A stretch of DNA of 64,000 nucleotides from Janthinobacterium sp. J1-1 (GCF_030944405.1 NZ_CP132339.1:2852001-2916000), one strand, 5' to 3'; positions 27,001-37,200 are shown, counted from the first letter of the stretch. Numbers and translations: made by a program. The notes: generated by a model not told the origin, from the sequence alone.

Positions 27001-27354
27001 TGCGGGCTTGTCGAGCGAAATGGTAATCGCCGGTGGCACAAACTCGGGCGCAGGTGCAGGCACCGGCACCGGCACTGGGATGGCCACGGGTACAGGCACC
27101 GGCGGCGCGGCCTCGGCTGGCGGCGCGGGTTCCGCCCTCGCTTCCGTCCTGGTCTCCACCCTGGCTTCGGCGTGTGCGCGCGGCAGGGCAGGGCCCAGTT
27201 CGAGCACCTGCAGGCGCTCCTGGATACTGTCGACTTCGCGGCGCAAGCGCGCCGTGACGGCTTCGAGCTCCATCACTTTGCGGCGGCTTTTCATGGCGAC
27301 GACAAAGGCGGTAATCAACAAGCCCAGCAATACCAGCGGTATCAATACAAACAT
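24088..27354 (-). CDS. DUF2339 family large polytopic membrane protein
   Basis: 1088 residues. An N-terminal helix (1-21) is followed by a coiled-coil-like stretch (VMELEAVTARLRREVDSIQERLQVLE), a Pro/Ala-rich linker at about 60-150, then more than twenty hydrophobic segments to the C terminus. This matches the DUF2339 architecture, with a cell-envelope location and no known role. It is co-transcribed with the DUF3999 gene. The divergent MFS-acyltransferase gene begins 236 nt away, so the intergenic space likely holds promoters for both. Confidence 0.9.
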   Translation of the reverse strand: MFVLIPLVLLGLLITAFVVAMKSRRKVMELEAVTARLRREVDSIQERLQVLELGPALPRAHAEARVETRTEARAEPAPPAEAAPPVPVPVAIPVPVPVPAPAPEFVPPAITISLDKPAARPAPEPVPLPPAAPAQPAKPVAPAPDLPNTPAWVAPGNELFAKAKTWLLTGNLVAKLGLLILFLGVSFLLKYVSAQVTLPIELRLAGIALADIALLAWAWRIRVARPGISLPLQGTALAILMLVTFGAFRLYELMPAGLAFVLLFVLTAFTCLLAVLQNAVWLAVFGIIGGFAVPILVSTGGGSHIGLFSYYALLNAGVFAIALKRAWRVLNVLSFGFTFVVATAWGLLRYTPENYLSSQLFLILFVLFYVGIAIAYCARQAPRLKHYVDGTLVFGTPLAAMGLQYGLVKDLHFGLAFSAMVAGLFYTGLAVALWRRHSGHFKLLAEAFLALGVVFGTLAIPFALDGRWTSAAWALEGAGIVWVGLRQRQPLAWAFGLLVQAAAWLSFLGILADMDTPTALQSNLWLGFLLLAAAALLMAINFRRQQGVVHASLEPELMQGLSVVFLTGATAWLLGGLWTEILLRTDAITQLNLLTVSALAVAGGLFWLAQRLQWTVPRLLLLVVQLLAGIVLLLRMGLDWNEHPSNLFHGTFVSALLLGAAALASSWFTQRQARVEINEKLSLAALPLLQWSGLLWFVGILFPLTSWLLRLVDGKDSMHPHAGEHWLALYLILVSIATPLFALLARRLAWPQLRWFTPAVWIGLGLWSANMLMALYLREYLPTGLSWLALACMLASGEFMLRTWSRAGWHLNLRVLRLLHTVRTAAPWLMLWPVGAIHLDAWLAGQGDAVSPAWSRYLPAWAMMLALALLIRRCRAGGWPVAPIAGWYQRTLIPLGAAWSLVLIAVWNLIDNGAMAPLPYLPLLNPLDISSGFAILLGIAAWRLLRAGQPMWLDQFQARVPVVAACFVYGWFNLLLLRTVSNYMGVPYEFDDLMASQFVQAMLSLVWSITALLLMRHAAQRQRRQQWSLGAVLLVLVVLKLFLVDLSNVGGIARIVSFVGVGLLMLLIGYLAPFPKAETVTEPKPESA

Positions 27355-27590
27355 AGGTCGGCTTTCCTGGCAGGACAGGGCGCGAGCGGCGCCCGATGTA
27401 TGCGCACCTTACCTTATTATCAAGAAACGGGGTTTTCTTATAGCCATGTGGCAATTCCTCCGAAGAAGTGGCCAGCATGCAATGTGCGGTCCTGGCCGGT
27501 ATTGATTGAAAGCAATACCACGACATTCAGATTGTCGTGCGCAGGATAGTGCTGTATTTTAGCAATTCGTTCACTTCCCATTTCCACGCC

Positions 27591-29477
27591 ATGAGTCAGA
27601 GCAGCCAGTTTTCCTTGTTGTCGCAGCGCCGCTTCGGGCCGTTTTTCTGGACCCAGTTCTTTGGCGCCTTCAACGACAATCTGTTCAAGACGGCGCTGAT
27701 GGTGATCCTGGCCTACGATGCGCTGAGCTGGACCTCGCTCGATCCGTCCACCATCACCAACCTGATCCCCGGCCTGTTCATCCTGCCCTACGTGGTGTTC
27801 TCGGCCACCGCCGGCCAGCTGGCGGACAAATTCGAAAAAGCCGGCCTGGCCCGCTTCGTGAAATGGATGGAACTGGCCATCATGGCGATCGCCGCCGCCG
27901 GCTGGATGACGCACACCCTGTGGCTGCTGGTGGCGGCCGTGGTCGGCATGGGCATCCATTCGACCCTGTTCGGCCCCGTCAAGTACGCCTATCTGCCGCA
28001 GCAGCTGAAACCCGAGGAACTGGTCGGCGGCAATGGCCTGATCGAGATGGGCACCTTTGTCGGCATCCTGCTCGGCGAGATATTGGGCGCCGTGCTGATC
28101 GTGCACAAGCCGCTGGGCGTGGAACTGGTGGCCGGCGCCACCATCGCCGTCGCCATCTTCGGTTTGATCGCCAGCTACCGTGTGCCCCGCACGCCGGCGC
28201 CCGAGCCGGACCTGAAGGTCAGCCTCAATTTTGTCGCCGAATCGTTCCGCAACCTGAATTTTTCGCGCAAGAACCGTCCCGTCTTCCTGGCCATGCTTGG
28301 CAACTCCTGGTTCTGGTTCTATGGCGCGCTGATCCTGGCCCAGTTCCCCGTCTATTCGAAAGACTTTTTGCATGGCGACCATAGCGTGTTCGTGCTGCTG
28401 CTGACGGTGTTTTCGGTCGGCATCGGCACCGGTTCGCTGCTGTGCGAGCGCCTGTCGGGCCACAAGATCGAGATCGGCCTGGTGCCGTTCGGCTCGATCG
28501 GCCTGTCGCTGTTCGGCATCGACCTGTTCTTCGCCAGCAATGCCTACGCGAATACGCAAATCGTCGATGCGCTGGCCTTTGTCAGCCAGGCCGGCGTGCC
28601 GCGCATCCTGTTCGATATCGTCATGATCGGCGTGTTCGGCGGCTTCTTTATCGTGCCCCTGTTCGCGCTGATCCAGACCCGCTGCGACCCGAAACATATT
28701 TCGCGCACCATCGCCGGCATGAATATCCTCAACGCCCTGTTCATGGTGGCGGCGGCCGGCGTGGCCATCGTGCTGCTGGGGCAAGGGTTTACCATCCCGC
28801 AGCTGTTCCTCGTCACCGCCATCCTGAACGCGCTGGTGGCGGCGTATATCTTCTCGCTGGTGCCGGAATTCCTGATGCGCTTCCTGGCCTGGATATTGAT
28901 CCAGACCGTGCACCGCGTGAAAGTGGTCAATGGCGAACGGATTCCCGCCGAGGGCGCGGCCGTGCTGGTATGCAACCACGTCAGCTATGTGGACGCCATC
29001 GTCATCGTCGCGGCCAGCCCGCGCCCGATCCGCTTCGTGATGGATCACAAGATTTTCAAGATGCCGCTGATGGGCTGGTTATTTCGCACCGCCAAGGCGA
29101 TCCCGATTGCCTCGGCCAAGGACGATCCTTTCCTGATGGAGCGCGCTTTTGTCGATATCGCCCAGGCCCTGCATGAAGGCGACCTGGTGTGCATCTTCCC
29201 GGAAGGCAAGCTTACCCGCACCGGCCAGATCAGCGAGTTCAAGGGCGGCATCGCCAAGATCGTGGCGCGCAGCAAGGTGCCGGTGATCCCGCTGGCGCTG
29301 CGCGGCCTGTGGGGTCACTTGCTCAGTCACCGCAACGGCCATCTGTTCGAGCGCGCCTTCAAGGCCGGCCTGCGTTCGCGCCTGTCGCTGGCCGTCGGCG
29401 TGCCGGTGGCGCCCGAGGACGCCACGCCGGAGTTGCTGCAGCAAAAAGTCCAGGATTTGCGCGGCAAGTGGAAATAA
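27591..29477 (+). CDS. MFS transporter fused to a PlsC-type 1-acylglycerol-3-phosphate acyltransferase
   Basis: 628 residues from ATG 27591. Residues 1-420 are a major facilitator domain with the LplT-like opening FFWTQFFGAFNDNLFKTALMV; residues 440-628 are a PlsC domain with NHVSYVD (HX4D, His463 and Asp468) and FPEGKLTRTG. This pairs lysophospholipid import with re-acylation in one chain, like the Aas/LplT system but without the acyl-ACP synthetase part. It would recycle lysophospholipids at the inner membrane. It ends 3 nt from the opposing kinase gene. Confidence 0.88.
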   Translation: MSQSSQFSLLSQRRFGPFFWTQFFGAFNDNLFKTALMVILAYDALSWTSLDPSTITNLIPGLFILPYVVFSATAGQLADKFEKAGLARFVKWMELAIMAIAAAGWMTHTLWLLVAAVVGMGIHSTLFGPVKYAYLPQQLKPEELVGGNGLIEMGTFVGILLGEILGAVLIVHKPLGVELVAGATIAVAIFGLIASYRVPRTPAPEPDLKVSLNFVAESFRNLNFSRKNRPVFLAMLGNSWFWFYGALILAQFPVYSKDFLHGDHSVFVLLLTVFSVGIGTGSLLCERLSGHKIEIGLVPFGSIGLSLFGIDLFFASNAYANTQIVDALAFVSQAGVPRILFDIVMIGVFGGFFIVPLFALIQTRCDPKHISRTIAGMNILNALFMVAAAGVAIVLLGQGFTIPQLFLVTAILNALVAAYIFSLVPEFLMRFLAWILIQTVHRVKVVNGERIPAEGAAVLVCNHVSYVDAIVIVAASPRPIRFVMDHKIFKMPLMGWLFRTAKAIPIASAKDDPFLMERAFVDIAQALHEGDLVCIFPEGKLTRTGQISEFKGGIAKIVARSKVPVIPLALRGLWGHLLSHRNGHLFERAFKAGLRSRLSLAVGVPVAPEDATPELLQQKVQDLRGKWK

Positions 29478-29480
29478 GCT

Positions 29481-31007
29481 TCAGTTCGGTGACGCGCCAG
29501 CCAGGTGCCGCTCCAGCAGCGCGACAATCGCCGTATAGTCGACCGGCTTGGTGAGGTGAAAGTCGAAGCCCGCCTCGACGGTGCGCTGGCGGGCTTCGCC
29601 CTGGCCCCAGCCCGTCAGCGCGATCATCAGGCAGTCGCGCCCGTTGGCCAGCTGGCGTACCTGGCGCGCCGTTTCATAACCATCCATGCCCGGCATGCCC
29701 AGGTCCATCACGATCAGCCGCGGCCAGGCCAGCGCGACCTGGACCAGCGCCTGCTGGCCGTCGTAGGCCACGGCCGCCGCATGGCCATCGAGCTGGAACA
29801 TGGTTTGCAGCGCATCGGCCGCATCGCGGTTGTCGTCCACCACCAGGATTTGCAGGGCGGCGCCGGCGGGCGCGGTCGCCGCGCTGGCCGCGGTCACCGC
29901 TTCGGCTGGCGGCACCGGCATTTCCTTGGCCGGCAGGGTGACCACGAAGCGGCTGCCTTGTCCCGCGCCGGCGCTATACGCCTGCACGCTGCCGCCATGC
30001 ATTTCGGCAAACTGGCGTGACAGGCTGAGGCCTATCCCCAGGCCGCTGGCCAGCTGGCCCGACACCGTGCGGCTCTGTTCGAACATGGAAAAGATGCGCG
30101 GAATCGCCTCCGCATCGAGGCCGATGCCGTTGTCTTCCACGCTCACCTGCAACTGCTCGTCCGCCATCTGCGCGCCGATATGGATGCGCCCGCCCGGCGG
30201 CGTGAACTTGATGGCGTTCGAGACGATATTGGCGAAGATCTGCACCAGGCGCGCATGGTCGGCGTGCAGCAGCACGGGGTGCGGCGGCAAGTCCACCGTC
30301 AGGGCGATCTGCCGCGCACTGGCCGGTTCCTGGCACAGTTCCACCACATGCCCGATGACCTGCTCGAGCAGCACATCCTGGCGCTGCAAGGCCACCTTGC
30401 CGCTGGTGATGCGCGCCACGTCGAGCAGGTCATCGACCAGGCGCATCAGTTGCGTGACCTGCCGCTCGATCACGTCCCTGACCTTGCCGATCTGTTCGGA
30501 ACCGGGATACAGGCGGTTCAGCAGGGCGGCCGAGGTGCGGATCGGCGCCAGCGGATTGCGCAGTTCGTGGCCCAGGGTGGCGATGAATTCATCCTTGCGC
30601 CGGGCGCTTTCGCGCACCTGGTACTGGCGCGCACGGGCCCGCTGCATGGCGTGGGCCGAGGTGATCAGGGTCAGGGCGTGCACCGGGCGTTCCAGCAGGG
30701 TCAGGTTGCCGAGGGTGGAAATCGCCTGCCGCAGCGGCAGCGAGTCCTGGCCGCTGCGCGTCAGCAGCAGGATCGGCAGGTCGGACCAATCAGGTTGTTG
30801 CTGCGCGTAATCGTTGAGCACCTGCCAGGCGCCCGCATGCAGGGCTTCCTCCACGGTCAATACGCCGCCCGCGCCCAGGCGCAGTTGCTGCGCCAGGTCG
30901 CCGACCGAGTGACACGCCAGGCTGTCGATGGTCGCGCTGGCCAATACCTTGACGGCCAGGGCGGCATCCTGGCCGGCCGGCGCGTGGATCAGGATGCGCT
31001 GTTCCAT
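29481..31007 (-). CDS. Hybrid sensor histidine kinase (downstream of KaiC-like gene)
   Basis: 508 residues from ATG 31007, 8 nt after the KaiC-like gene. Residues 1-130 are an input domain with no obvious PAS signature (receiver-like or degenerate). The HisKA box [12 protein letters not shown] has phospho-acceptor His147. The HATPase part contains [16 protein letters not shown] and [10 protein letters not shown]-terminal receiver has Asp435 ([12 protein letters not shown]) and ends [10 protein letters not shown]. No transmembrane helix is present, so it is probably cytoplasmic and senses through the KaiC partner. The HisKA-receiver part is close to the C-terminal module of the kinase at 44710. 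Confidence 0.9.
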   Translation of the reverse strand: MEQRILIHAPAGQDAALAVKVLASATIDSLACHSVGDLAQQLRLGAGGVLTVEEALHAGAWQVLNDYAQQQPDWSDLPILLLTRSGQDSLPLRQAISTLGNLTLLERPVHALTLITSAHAMQRARARQYQVRESARRKDEFIATLGHELRNPLAPIRTSAALLNRLYPGSEQIGKVRDVIERQVTQLMRLVDDLLDVARITSGKVALQRQDVLLEQVIGHVVELCQEPASARQIALTVDLPPHPVLLHADHARLVQIFANIVSNAIKFTPPGGRIHIGAQMADEQLQVSVEDNGIGLDAEAIPRIFSMFEQSRTVSGQLASGLGIGLSLSRQFAEMHGGSVQAYSAGAGQGSRFVVTLPAKEMPVPPAEAVTAASAATAPAGAALQILVVDDNRDAADALQTMFQLDGHAAAVAYDGQQALVQVALAWPRLIVMDLGMPGMDGYETARQVRQLANGRDCLMIALTGWGQGEARQRTVEAGFDFHLTKPVDYTAIVALLERHLAGASPN

Positions 31008-31015
31008 GGCCTGTC

Positions 31016-32524
31016 CTAGGGGAAAGGCGTGCCGCCGACGGTGGGCATGCCCGACAGGATGCCGTGAAAGCCGGCCAGCGGCGGACCGATGCGGATGCCC
31101 TGCGGGACGATCTCGAAGCGGCGTATGCTGCGCTCGTGCGCGCTGCCGCGCTTCTTGAAGACGGAAATGGCTTGCCGCACTTCGCCTTCCGCCTCGTAAT
31201 AGCGCAGCATGATGACGCTGTCGGCCAGGTAGCTGGCGTCGGCCGAGGTGGTCATCGCCGTGCCGATCATGTTTTGTTGCACCCCCACCAGCAGAGTGGC
31301 CACGCCGCGCTGGCTCAGGTAGTTCAGCAGTTCGTGCAGATAGGTGCTTTGAAAGCGTTCGTCGGGCACCGCGTTCATGTAGCCGTTCAGGCTGTCGATG
31401 ACGATCACGCGCGCGCCCCGTTCGGCCGCATCGACCACGGCCTGGGCGAATTCGCCCGGCGTCAGTTCGGCCGGGTCGATCTGCTGGGCGCTCAGCAAGC
31501 CGTTCTGCATCGCCTCGCGCAGGCGCATGCCCACGCCGTCGGTGCGGTTGAGCAGCTTGCTGCGCGCTTCTTCGAACAGGAACATGGCGCACGGTTCGCC
31601 GCGCAGGGTGGCCGCGTGCACGAACTGCGCCGCCAGGGTCGACTTGCCGCTGCCGGCCGGCCCGGAGATAAGGGTGCTCATGCCTTCTTCCAGGCCGCCG
31701 CCGACCATCGCGTCGAGTTCCGCCACGCCGCTCGACAGGCTGACGCGGCCGGCCTCGCTGCGGCTGTCGGCCGCCACCAGGCGCGGATACACCACCAGCC
31801 CGCTGCGGGCGATCTTGTAGTCGTGCGCGCCGCCGCGAAACGGCACGCCGCGGTATTTCACCACGCGCACGCGGCGCCGGTCATTGCCGTACGCCTGGTT
31901 CTGCAGTTCGAGCGAGATCACGCAATGGGCCACGCTGCGCACCTGCAAGCCGTCGTCCAGGGCCGAGCGGTCGTCGATCAGCACGGTGGTGCAGTGGCGG
32001 CTGGCAAGGTATTGTTTCAGCGCCACCACCTGGCGCCGGTAGCGCAGCGGGTTTTCCGCCAGCAGCTGCAATTCCGACAGCGAATCGAGCACCAGCCTGG
32101 CCGGCCGGTGTTTGTCGATCGCCGCCAGGATGCGCTGGTTGGTGGCCGCCAGTTCGATCTCGGACGGGTGGAAGATGGTGTACTGGCGGTCCGGGTCCAG
32201 CATGTCGTCGCTGGGCGCCACTTCCTCGATGCCGATGCCGGCCAGGTCCCAGCCGTGCGACAGGGCCGCGCCGCGCAGCTCGATTTCGGATTCGGCCAGC
32301 GCCATGTACAGCACCGGTTCGCCCAGGCGCACGCCCTCCATCAGGAACTGCAGCGCCAGCGTGGTCTTGCCGGTGCCCGGTTCGCCTTCGAGCAGGTACA
32401 GGCGATCGGGCACCAGGCCGCCGGCCAGGATGGTATCGAGGCCGGCCACGCCGGTCGAGCGCGGGGCTGCCGCAGGCTGCGCCGCCTGTGCCGCCTGTGC
32501 CTGCTTGGGTGCCGGTGTCGTCAT
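31016..32524 (-). CDS. KaiC-like circadian-clock-type double ATPase
   Basis: 502 residues from ATG 32524 with two RecA-like domains: CI with Walker A GEPGTGKT (47-54) and CII with GPAGSGKS (288-295; Lys294). CII has the FEE pair expected of catalytic glutamates (FLFEEARSKLL), while CI reads ALAESE. No KaiA or KaiB gene is nearby. In proteobacteria, KaiC-like proteins often sit beside a histidine kinase as here, so a stand-alone signalling role is more likely than a full clock. The N-terminal 20 residues are Ala/Gln-rich and flexible. Confidence 0.9.
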   Translation of the reverse strand: MTTPAPKQAQAAQAAQPAAAPRSTGVAGLDTILAGGLVPDRLYLLEGEPGTGKTTLALQFLMEGVRLGEPVLYMALAESEIELRGAALSHGWDLAGIGIEEVAPSDDMLDPDRQYTIFHPSEIELAATNQRILAAIDKHRPARLVLDSLSELQLLAENPLRYRRQVVALKQYLASRHCTTVLIDDRSALDDGLQVRSVAHCVISLELQNQAYGNDRRRVRVVKYRGVPFRGGAHDYKIARSGLVVYPRLVAADSRSEAGRVSLSSGVAELDAMVGGGLEEGMSTLISGPAGSGKSTLAAQFVHAATLRGEPCAMFLFEEARSKLLNRTDGVGMRLREAMQNGLLSAQQIDPAELTPGEFAQAVVDAAERGARVIVIDSLNGYMNAVPDERFQSTYLHELLNYLSQRGVATLLVGVQQNMIGTAMTTSADASYLADSVIMLRYYEAEGEVRQAISVFKKRGSAHERSIRRFEIVPQGIRIGPPLAGFHGILSGMPTVGGTPFP

Positions 32525-32974
32525 CGCCGTTCGCTTTCCCGGCCTGGCATGCTGCCTCGGCCGTCATGAAGCGGCCTGTCTGTCCAAGGCCGGTGCATAT
32601 GGTAGCGCATTCGCCGCAGCATGTCTTTTCAATACGATTGGTAAATAACCATGCCGATTTGCGTGTTTTTTGCGCCGCCGCAACGCTTGCCATGCTGGCA
32701 AGCAAAGAAAGCACGACCCTGATACAGTAGCTGCAGCAACCACTTCTTCGCCTTGCCGTTTTATCGTCGCCCGCCAGCCTTGCTTGATGCAAAGCAAGCC
32801 CTGCGGTGACTGCATCCTTGCCGGATCGATGCGTCAATGAAATCAAAAAGTTTCCATGTATCAATTGTAAATCTGCTTGACCATTTTAGAATGATCGTTC
32901 ATTCTTTGATCTGCGTTAATAAATTACCTCATTTCTAACGACACTAAGCCCGCTTCTTTTTCAGAAAGTCCAAG
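32525..32974. other. Intergenic region between divergent kaiC-like and RND efflux genes
   Basis: 450 bp with no coding sequence I can support. It holds the start region of the kaiC-like gene on the left and, at 32877-32974, the efflux promoter with the candidate TetR operator. The middle (about 32580-32850) shows no repeat or RNA signal I can identify. Confidence 0.6.
32877..32905 (+). promoter_or_regulatory. Candidate efflux operon promoter with overlapping TetR operator
   Basis: A TTGACC -35-like box (32877-32882) is followed 17 nt later by CATTCT (32900-32905). A perfect inverted repeat AGAATGA-TCGT-TCATTCT occupies 32888-32905, between and over these boxes. The arrangement fits repression by the TetR-family protein encoded at 38898-39509, as in AcrR/TtgR systems. 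Confidence 0.6.
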
Positions 32975-34204
32975 ATGCAACCAACATTTTCCCTGACGTC
33001 GCCGCGTACGAGCGGCGCTATTGCCGTTCTGTGCGCCACTGTAATCATGGCCGGCTGCAGTAAAAAACAGGCCGCGCCGCCGCCGCAGCAAGCGCCGCAG
33101 GTTGTCGTGTTTACTGTTAATCCGGCCGCGTTGCCGATGGTGGCCGACCTGTCCGGCCGGACCAATGCGTATCAAGTGGCCGATGTGCGTCCGCAAGTGG
33201 GCGGCCTGATCCAGAAGCGCCTGTTCGTCGAAGGCGCCGATGTGAAAGCCGGCACGCCGCTGTACCAGATCGATTCGGCCAGCTACCAGGCGTCCTACAA
33301 TTCGGCCAAGGCCGCGTTAACCAAGGCCAAGGCCAACCTGCTCACTTCCGGTCCGAAAGTCGCGCGCTACAAGGAACTGGTGGCCATCGAAGGCGTCAGC
33401 CGCCAGGAATACGACGATGCCGTCGCTACCTACGAGCAAGCCAAGGCCGACGTGGAAGCGGCCACCGCGGCGCTGGAATCGGCCAATATCAACGTGCGCT
33501 ACACCACCGTGACGGCGCCGATCAGCGGCCGTACCAGCCGCTCGACCGTGACGGCCGGCGCGCTGGTGACGGCTGGCCAGGCCGAAGCGCTGACGACAGT
33601 GCAGCAACTCGATCCCATCTATGTCGACGTGACCCAGTCGAGCACCGACCTGCTGCGCCTGAAGCGCCAGCTGGCCGACGGCAGCCTGAAGAAAGCCGGC
33701 GACGGCCAGGCCAAGGTCAATCTGATCTTGCCAGACGGCACCAAGTACAGCGAACCGGGCAAGCTGCAGTTCTCGGGCGTCAGCGTCGAGCCGACCACCG
33801 GCAACGTGGTGCTGCGCGCGCTGTTCCCGAACCCGAAAGGCGAGTTGCTGCCAGGCATGTTCGTGCGTGCCCAGCTGGAAACGGGTATCGATGACAAAGC
33901 CATCACCGTGCCGCAAGTGGGCGTCTCGCGCAACCAGAAGGGCGAAGCCACCGCCATGGTCCTGAACAAGGAAAACAAGGTCGAGCAGCGCATCATCACC
34001 ACCAACGGCACCTCCGGCACCAGCTGGATCGTGACGTCCGGCCTGGCCGCCGGCGACCGCGTGATCGTGGAAGGCTTGCAGAAAATCAAGCCGGGCGCGC
34101 CTGCCGTCGCCGTGCCTGCCGCTGCGCCTGCCGCCGCCGGTGGCGCACCAGCCGCACCGGGTGCAGCACCAGCCGCGTCAGCACCAGCCGCCAGCGCCCA
34201 ATAA
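32975..34204 (+). CDS. RND efflux pump periplasmic adaptor (MexA/AcrA family)
   Basis: 409 residues from ATG 32975. The lipobox VIMAGC places the acylated cysteine at Cys28. The order is standard: beta-barrel/lipoyl segment (RPQVGGLIQKRLFVEGADVKAGTPLYQID), helical hairpin (AALTKAKANLL...ATYEQAKADVEAATAALES), lipoyl second half (VTAPISGRTS), beta-barrel and membrane-proximal domain. The Ala/Pro-rich tail is longer than usual. It links the inner-membrane pump to the outer-membrane channel and is first in a four-gene efflux locus. Confidence 0.95.
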   Translation: MQPTFSLTSPRTSGAIAVLCATVIMAGCSKKQAAPPPQQAPQVVVFTVNPAALPMVADLSGRTNAYQVADVRPQVGGLIQKRLFVEGADVKAGTPLYQIDSASYQASYNSAKAALTKAKANLLTSGPKVARYKELVAIEGVSRQEYDDAVATYEQAKADVEAATAALESANINVRYTTVTAPISGRTSRSTVTAGALVTAGQAEALTTVQQLDPIYVDVTQSSTDLLRLKRQLADGSLKKAGDGQAKVNLILPDGTKYSEPGKLQFSGVSVEPTTGNVVLRALFPNPKGELLPGMFVRAQLETGIDDKAITVPQVGVSRNQKGEATAMVLNKENKVEQRIITTNGTSGTSWIVTSGLAAGDRVIVEGLQKIKPGAPAVAVPAAAPAAAGGAPAAPGAAPAASAPAASAQ

Positions 34205-34219
34205 TTCAGGAGAATATTA

Positions 34220-37200
34220 ATGGCCCGTTTTTTCATTGACCGCCCGATTTTTGCCTGGGTGGTCGCGATCGTGATCATGCTTGCCGGCATAATCTCGATC
34301 CTCAGTTTGCCGATTGCGCAGTATCCAAGCATCGCCCCGCCGTCGATTTCGATCAGCGGCTCCTACCCTGGCGCCTCGGCCAAAACGGTGGAAGACGCCG
34401 TGACCCAGGTCATCGAACAAAAGATGAAGGGCATCGATGGCTTGCGCTACATGTCCTCGTCCAGCGATTCGACCGGTGGCATCAGCATCACGCTGACGTT
34501 TACCAACGGCACCAATCCCGACATCGCCCAGGTGCAGGTACAGAACAAGCTGCAACTGGCCACGCCGCTGCTGCCGACCGCTGTCACCCAGCAGGGCCTG
34601 GTGGTGGCCAAGGCCACCAAAAACTTCATGATCGTGTTCGGCTTCATCTCCGAAGACGGCAGCATGAACCAGACCGACTTGAGCGACTACGTGGCCGCCA
34701 ACGTGGTCGACCCATTGAGCCGCGTGCCCGGTGTCGGCGACGTGACCCTGTTCGGTTCGCAGTATGCGATGCGCATCTGGCTCGATCCGGCCAAGCTGCA
34801 AAGCTTCCAGCTGACCCCGGCCGACGTCATCACCTCGATCCAGGCGCAGAATGCCGAAGTATCGGCCGGTGAACTGGGCGGCGCGCCAGCTGTTGCTGGC
34901 CAGCAGCTGAACGCCACCGTCTCGGCCCAAAGCCGCTTGCAGACCGCCGAGCAGTTCGGCGCGATCCTGCTGAAAACCACCACCAGCGGCGCGCAAGTGA
35001 CGTTGAAAGACGTGGCGCGCATGGAGCTGGGCCGCGAGAACTACAACACGGTCGCCCGCTACAACGGCAATGCCGCCACCGGTATCGCCATCAAGCTGGC
35101 CACCGGCGCCAACGCGCTCGATACCGCCACCGCCGTCAAGGCCATGGTCGATACCCTGGGCAAGCAGTTCCCGGCCGGCATGAAAGCCGTGGTCGCGTTC
35201 GACACCACGCCATTCGTCAAGCTGTCGATCGAAGAAGTGGTGAAAACCCTGGTCGAAGCGGTGGTGCTGGTATTCCTGGTGATGTATCTGTTCCTGCAGA
35301 ACTTCCGCGCCACCCTGATCCCGACCATGGCCGTGCCGGTCGTGCTGCTCGGTACCTTCGGCATCCTGAACGCCTTCGGTTATTCGATCAATACCCTGAC
35401 CATGTTCGCCATGGTGCTGGCGATCGGCCTCCTGGTCGATGACGCCATCGTGGTGGTGGAAAACGTCGAGCGGGTGATGAGCGAAGAGGGCTTGTCGCCG
35501 CTGGAAGCGACGCGCAAGTCGATGACGCAGATTACCGGCGCGCTGGTCGGTATCGCCATGGTGCTGTCGGCCGTGTTCGTGCCGATGGCCTTCTTTGCCG
35601 GTTCGACCGGCGTGATCTACCGCCAGTTCTCCATCACGATCGTGTCGTCGATGGTGCTGTCGGTGATCGTCGCGATGGTATTTACGCCGGCGCTGTGTGC
35701 CACCATCCTGAAACCGGTTGAAAAAGGCCATCACGCCACCAACAAGGGTTTCTTCGGCTGGTTCAACCGCAGTTTCGACCGCAGCAGCGAAAAATACCAG
35801 GGCTTCGTGGGCAGCATGATCACCCACCGCCTGCGTTCGATGCTGATGTATGCCGTGCTGCTGGTGGCGCTGGTGCTGGTGTTCATGCGCCTGCCGACCT
35901 CCTTCCTGCCGGAAGAAGACCAGGGCATCCTGTTCACCCAGATCCAGCTGCCGACCGGTGCCACGCAAGAGCGTACGCTGGGCGTCATCAAGCAGGTCGA
36001 AAAGCATTTCATGACGAATGAAAAAGCCACCGTCGCTTCCGTGTTTGCGGTGGCCGGCTTCAGCTTCGGCGGCAATGGCCAGAACACCGGTATCGCCTTC
36101 GTGCGCCTGAAAGACTGGTCCGAACGCAAGGCCGGCGACGCCAAGGCTTCCGCCGTGGCGGGCCGCGCCATGGGCGCTCTGCTGCAGCTGAAAGACGCGA
36201 TGGTGTTTACGTTTGCCCCGCCAGCCGTGCTGGAACTGGGTAACGCCACCGGTTTCGACATGCAGCTGCAAGACACGGGCGGCGTGGGACACGACGCCCT
36301 GATGGCGGCGCGTAACCAGCTGCTGGGCATGGCCGCGCAAAATCCGATCATGGTCGGCGTGCGTCCGAACGGCCAGGAAGATACGCCGCAGTACAAGATC
36401 GACATCGACCAGCAGAAAGCGACGTCGCTGGGCCTGAAGATCGACGAGATCAACCGCGTGCTGAGCGTCGGCTGGGGTAGTGCGTATGTGAATGACTTCA
36501 TCGACCGCGGCCGCGTCAAGAAGGTCTACATGCAGGGCGAAGCCAATTCGCGCATGCTGCCGGAAGACCTGAACAAGTGGTATGTGCGCAATACCGCCGG
36601 CGAAATGGTGCCGTTCTCGGCCTTTGCCACCGGCAAGTGGATCTATGCTTCGCCACGCCTGGAACGCTACAACGGCCTGCCATCGATGGAAATCCTCGGT
36701 ACGCCGGCGCCTGGCCAAAGCACCGGCGCGGCCATGAATGCGATGGAAGAAATGGTCGCCAAGCTGCCGCCTGGCATCGGCCTGTCGTGGACCGGCACCT
36801 CGCTCGAAGAGCGCGAGTCCGGCTCGCAAACGCCGCAGCTGTACGCCATTTCGCTGCTGATCGTGTTCCTGTGCCTGGCCGCGCTGTATGAAAGCTGGTC
36901 GATTCCGTTCTCGGTGCTGCTGGTGGTGCCACTGGGCGTGATCGGTACCGTGCTCGGCACGTGGCTGTTCGGCCTGTCGAACGACGTCTACTTCCAGGTG
37001 GGCTTGCTGACGGTGGTGGGCTTGTCGGCGAAGAACGCGATTCTGATCGTCGAGTTTGCCAAGGAAATGCAGGAATCGGGCATGTCGCTGCTGGATGCGA
37101 CCCTGCACGCGGTGCGCCTGCGCCTGCGTCCTATCTTGATGACCTCGATCGCTTTCGGCCTGGGTGTGTTGCCACTGGCAATTTCCAGCGGCGCCGGTTC

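Noticed and set aside
24277..27549. A 1090-codon open frame on the plus strand opposite the DUF2339 gene
   Set aside because: It is Gln/Arg/His-rich with no domains and mirrors the GC-rich codon pattern of the real minus-strand gene; a shadow frame.
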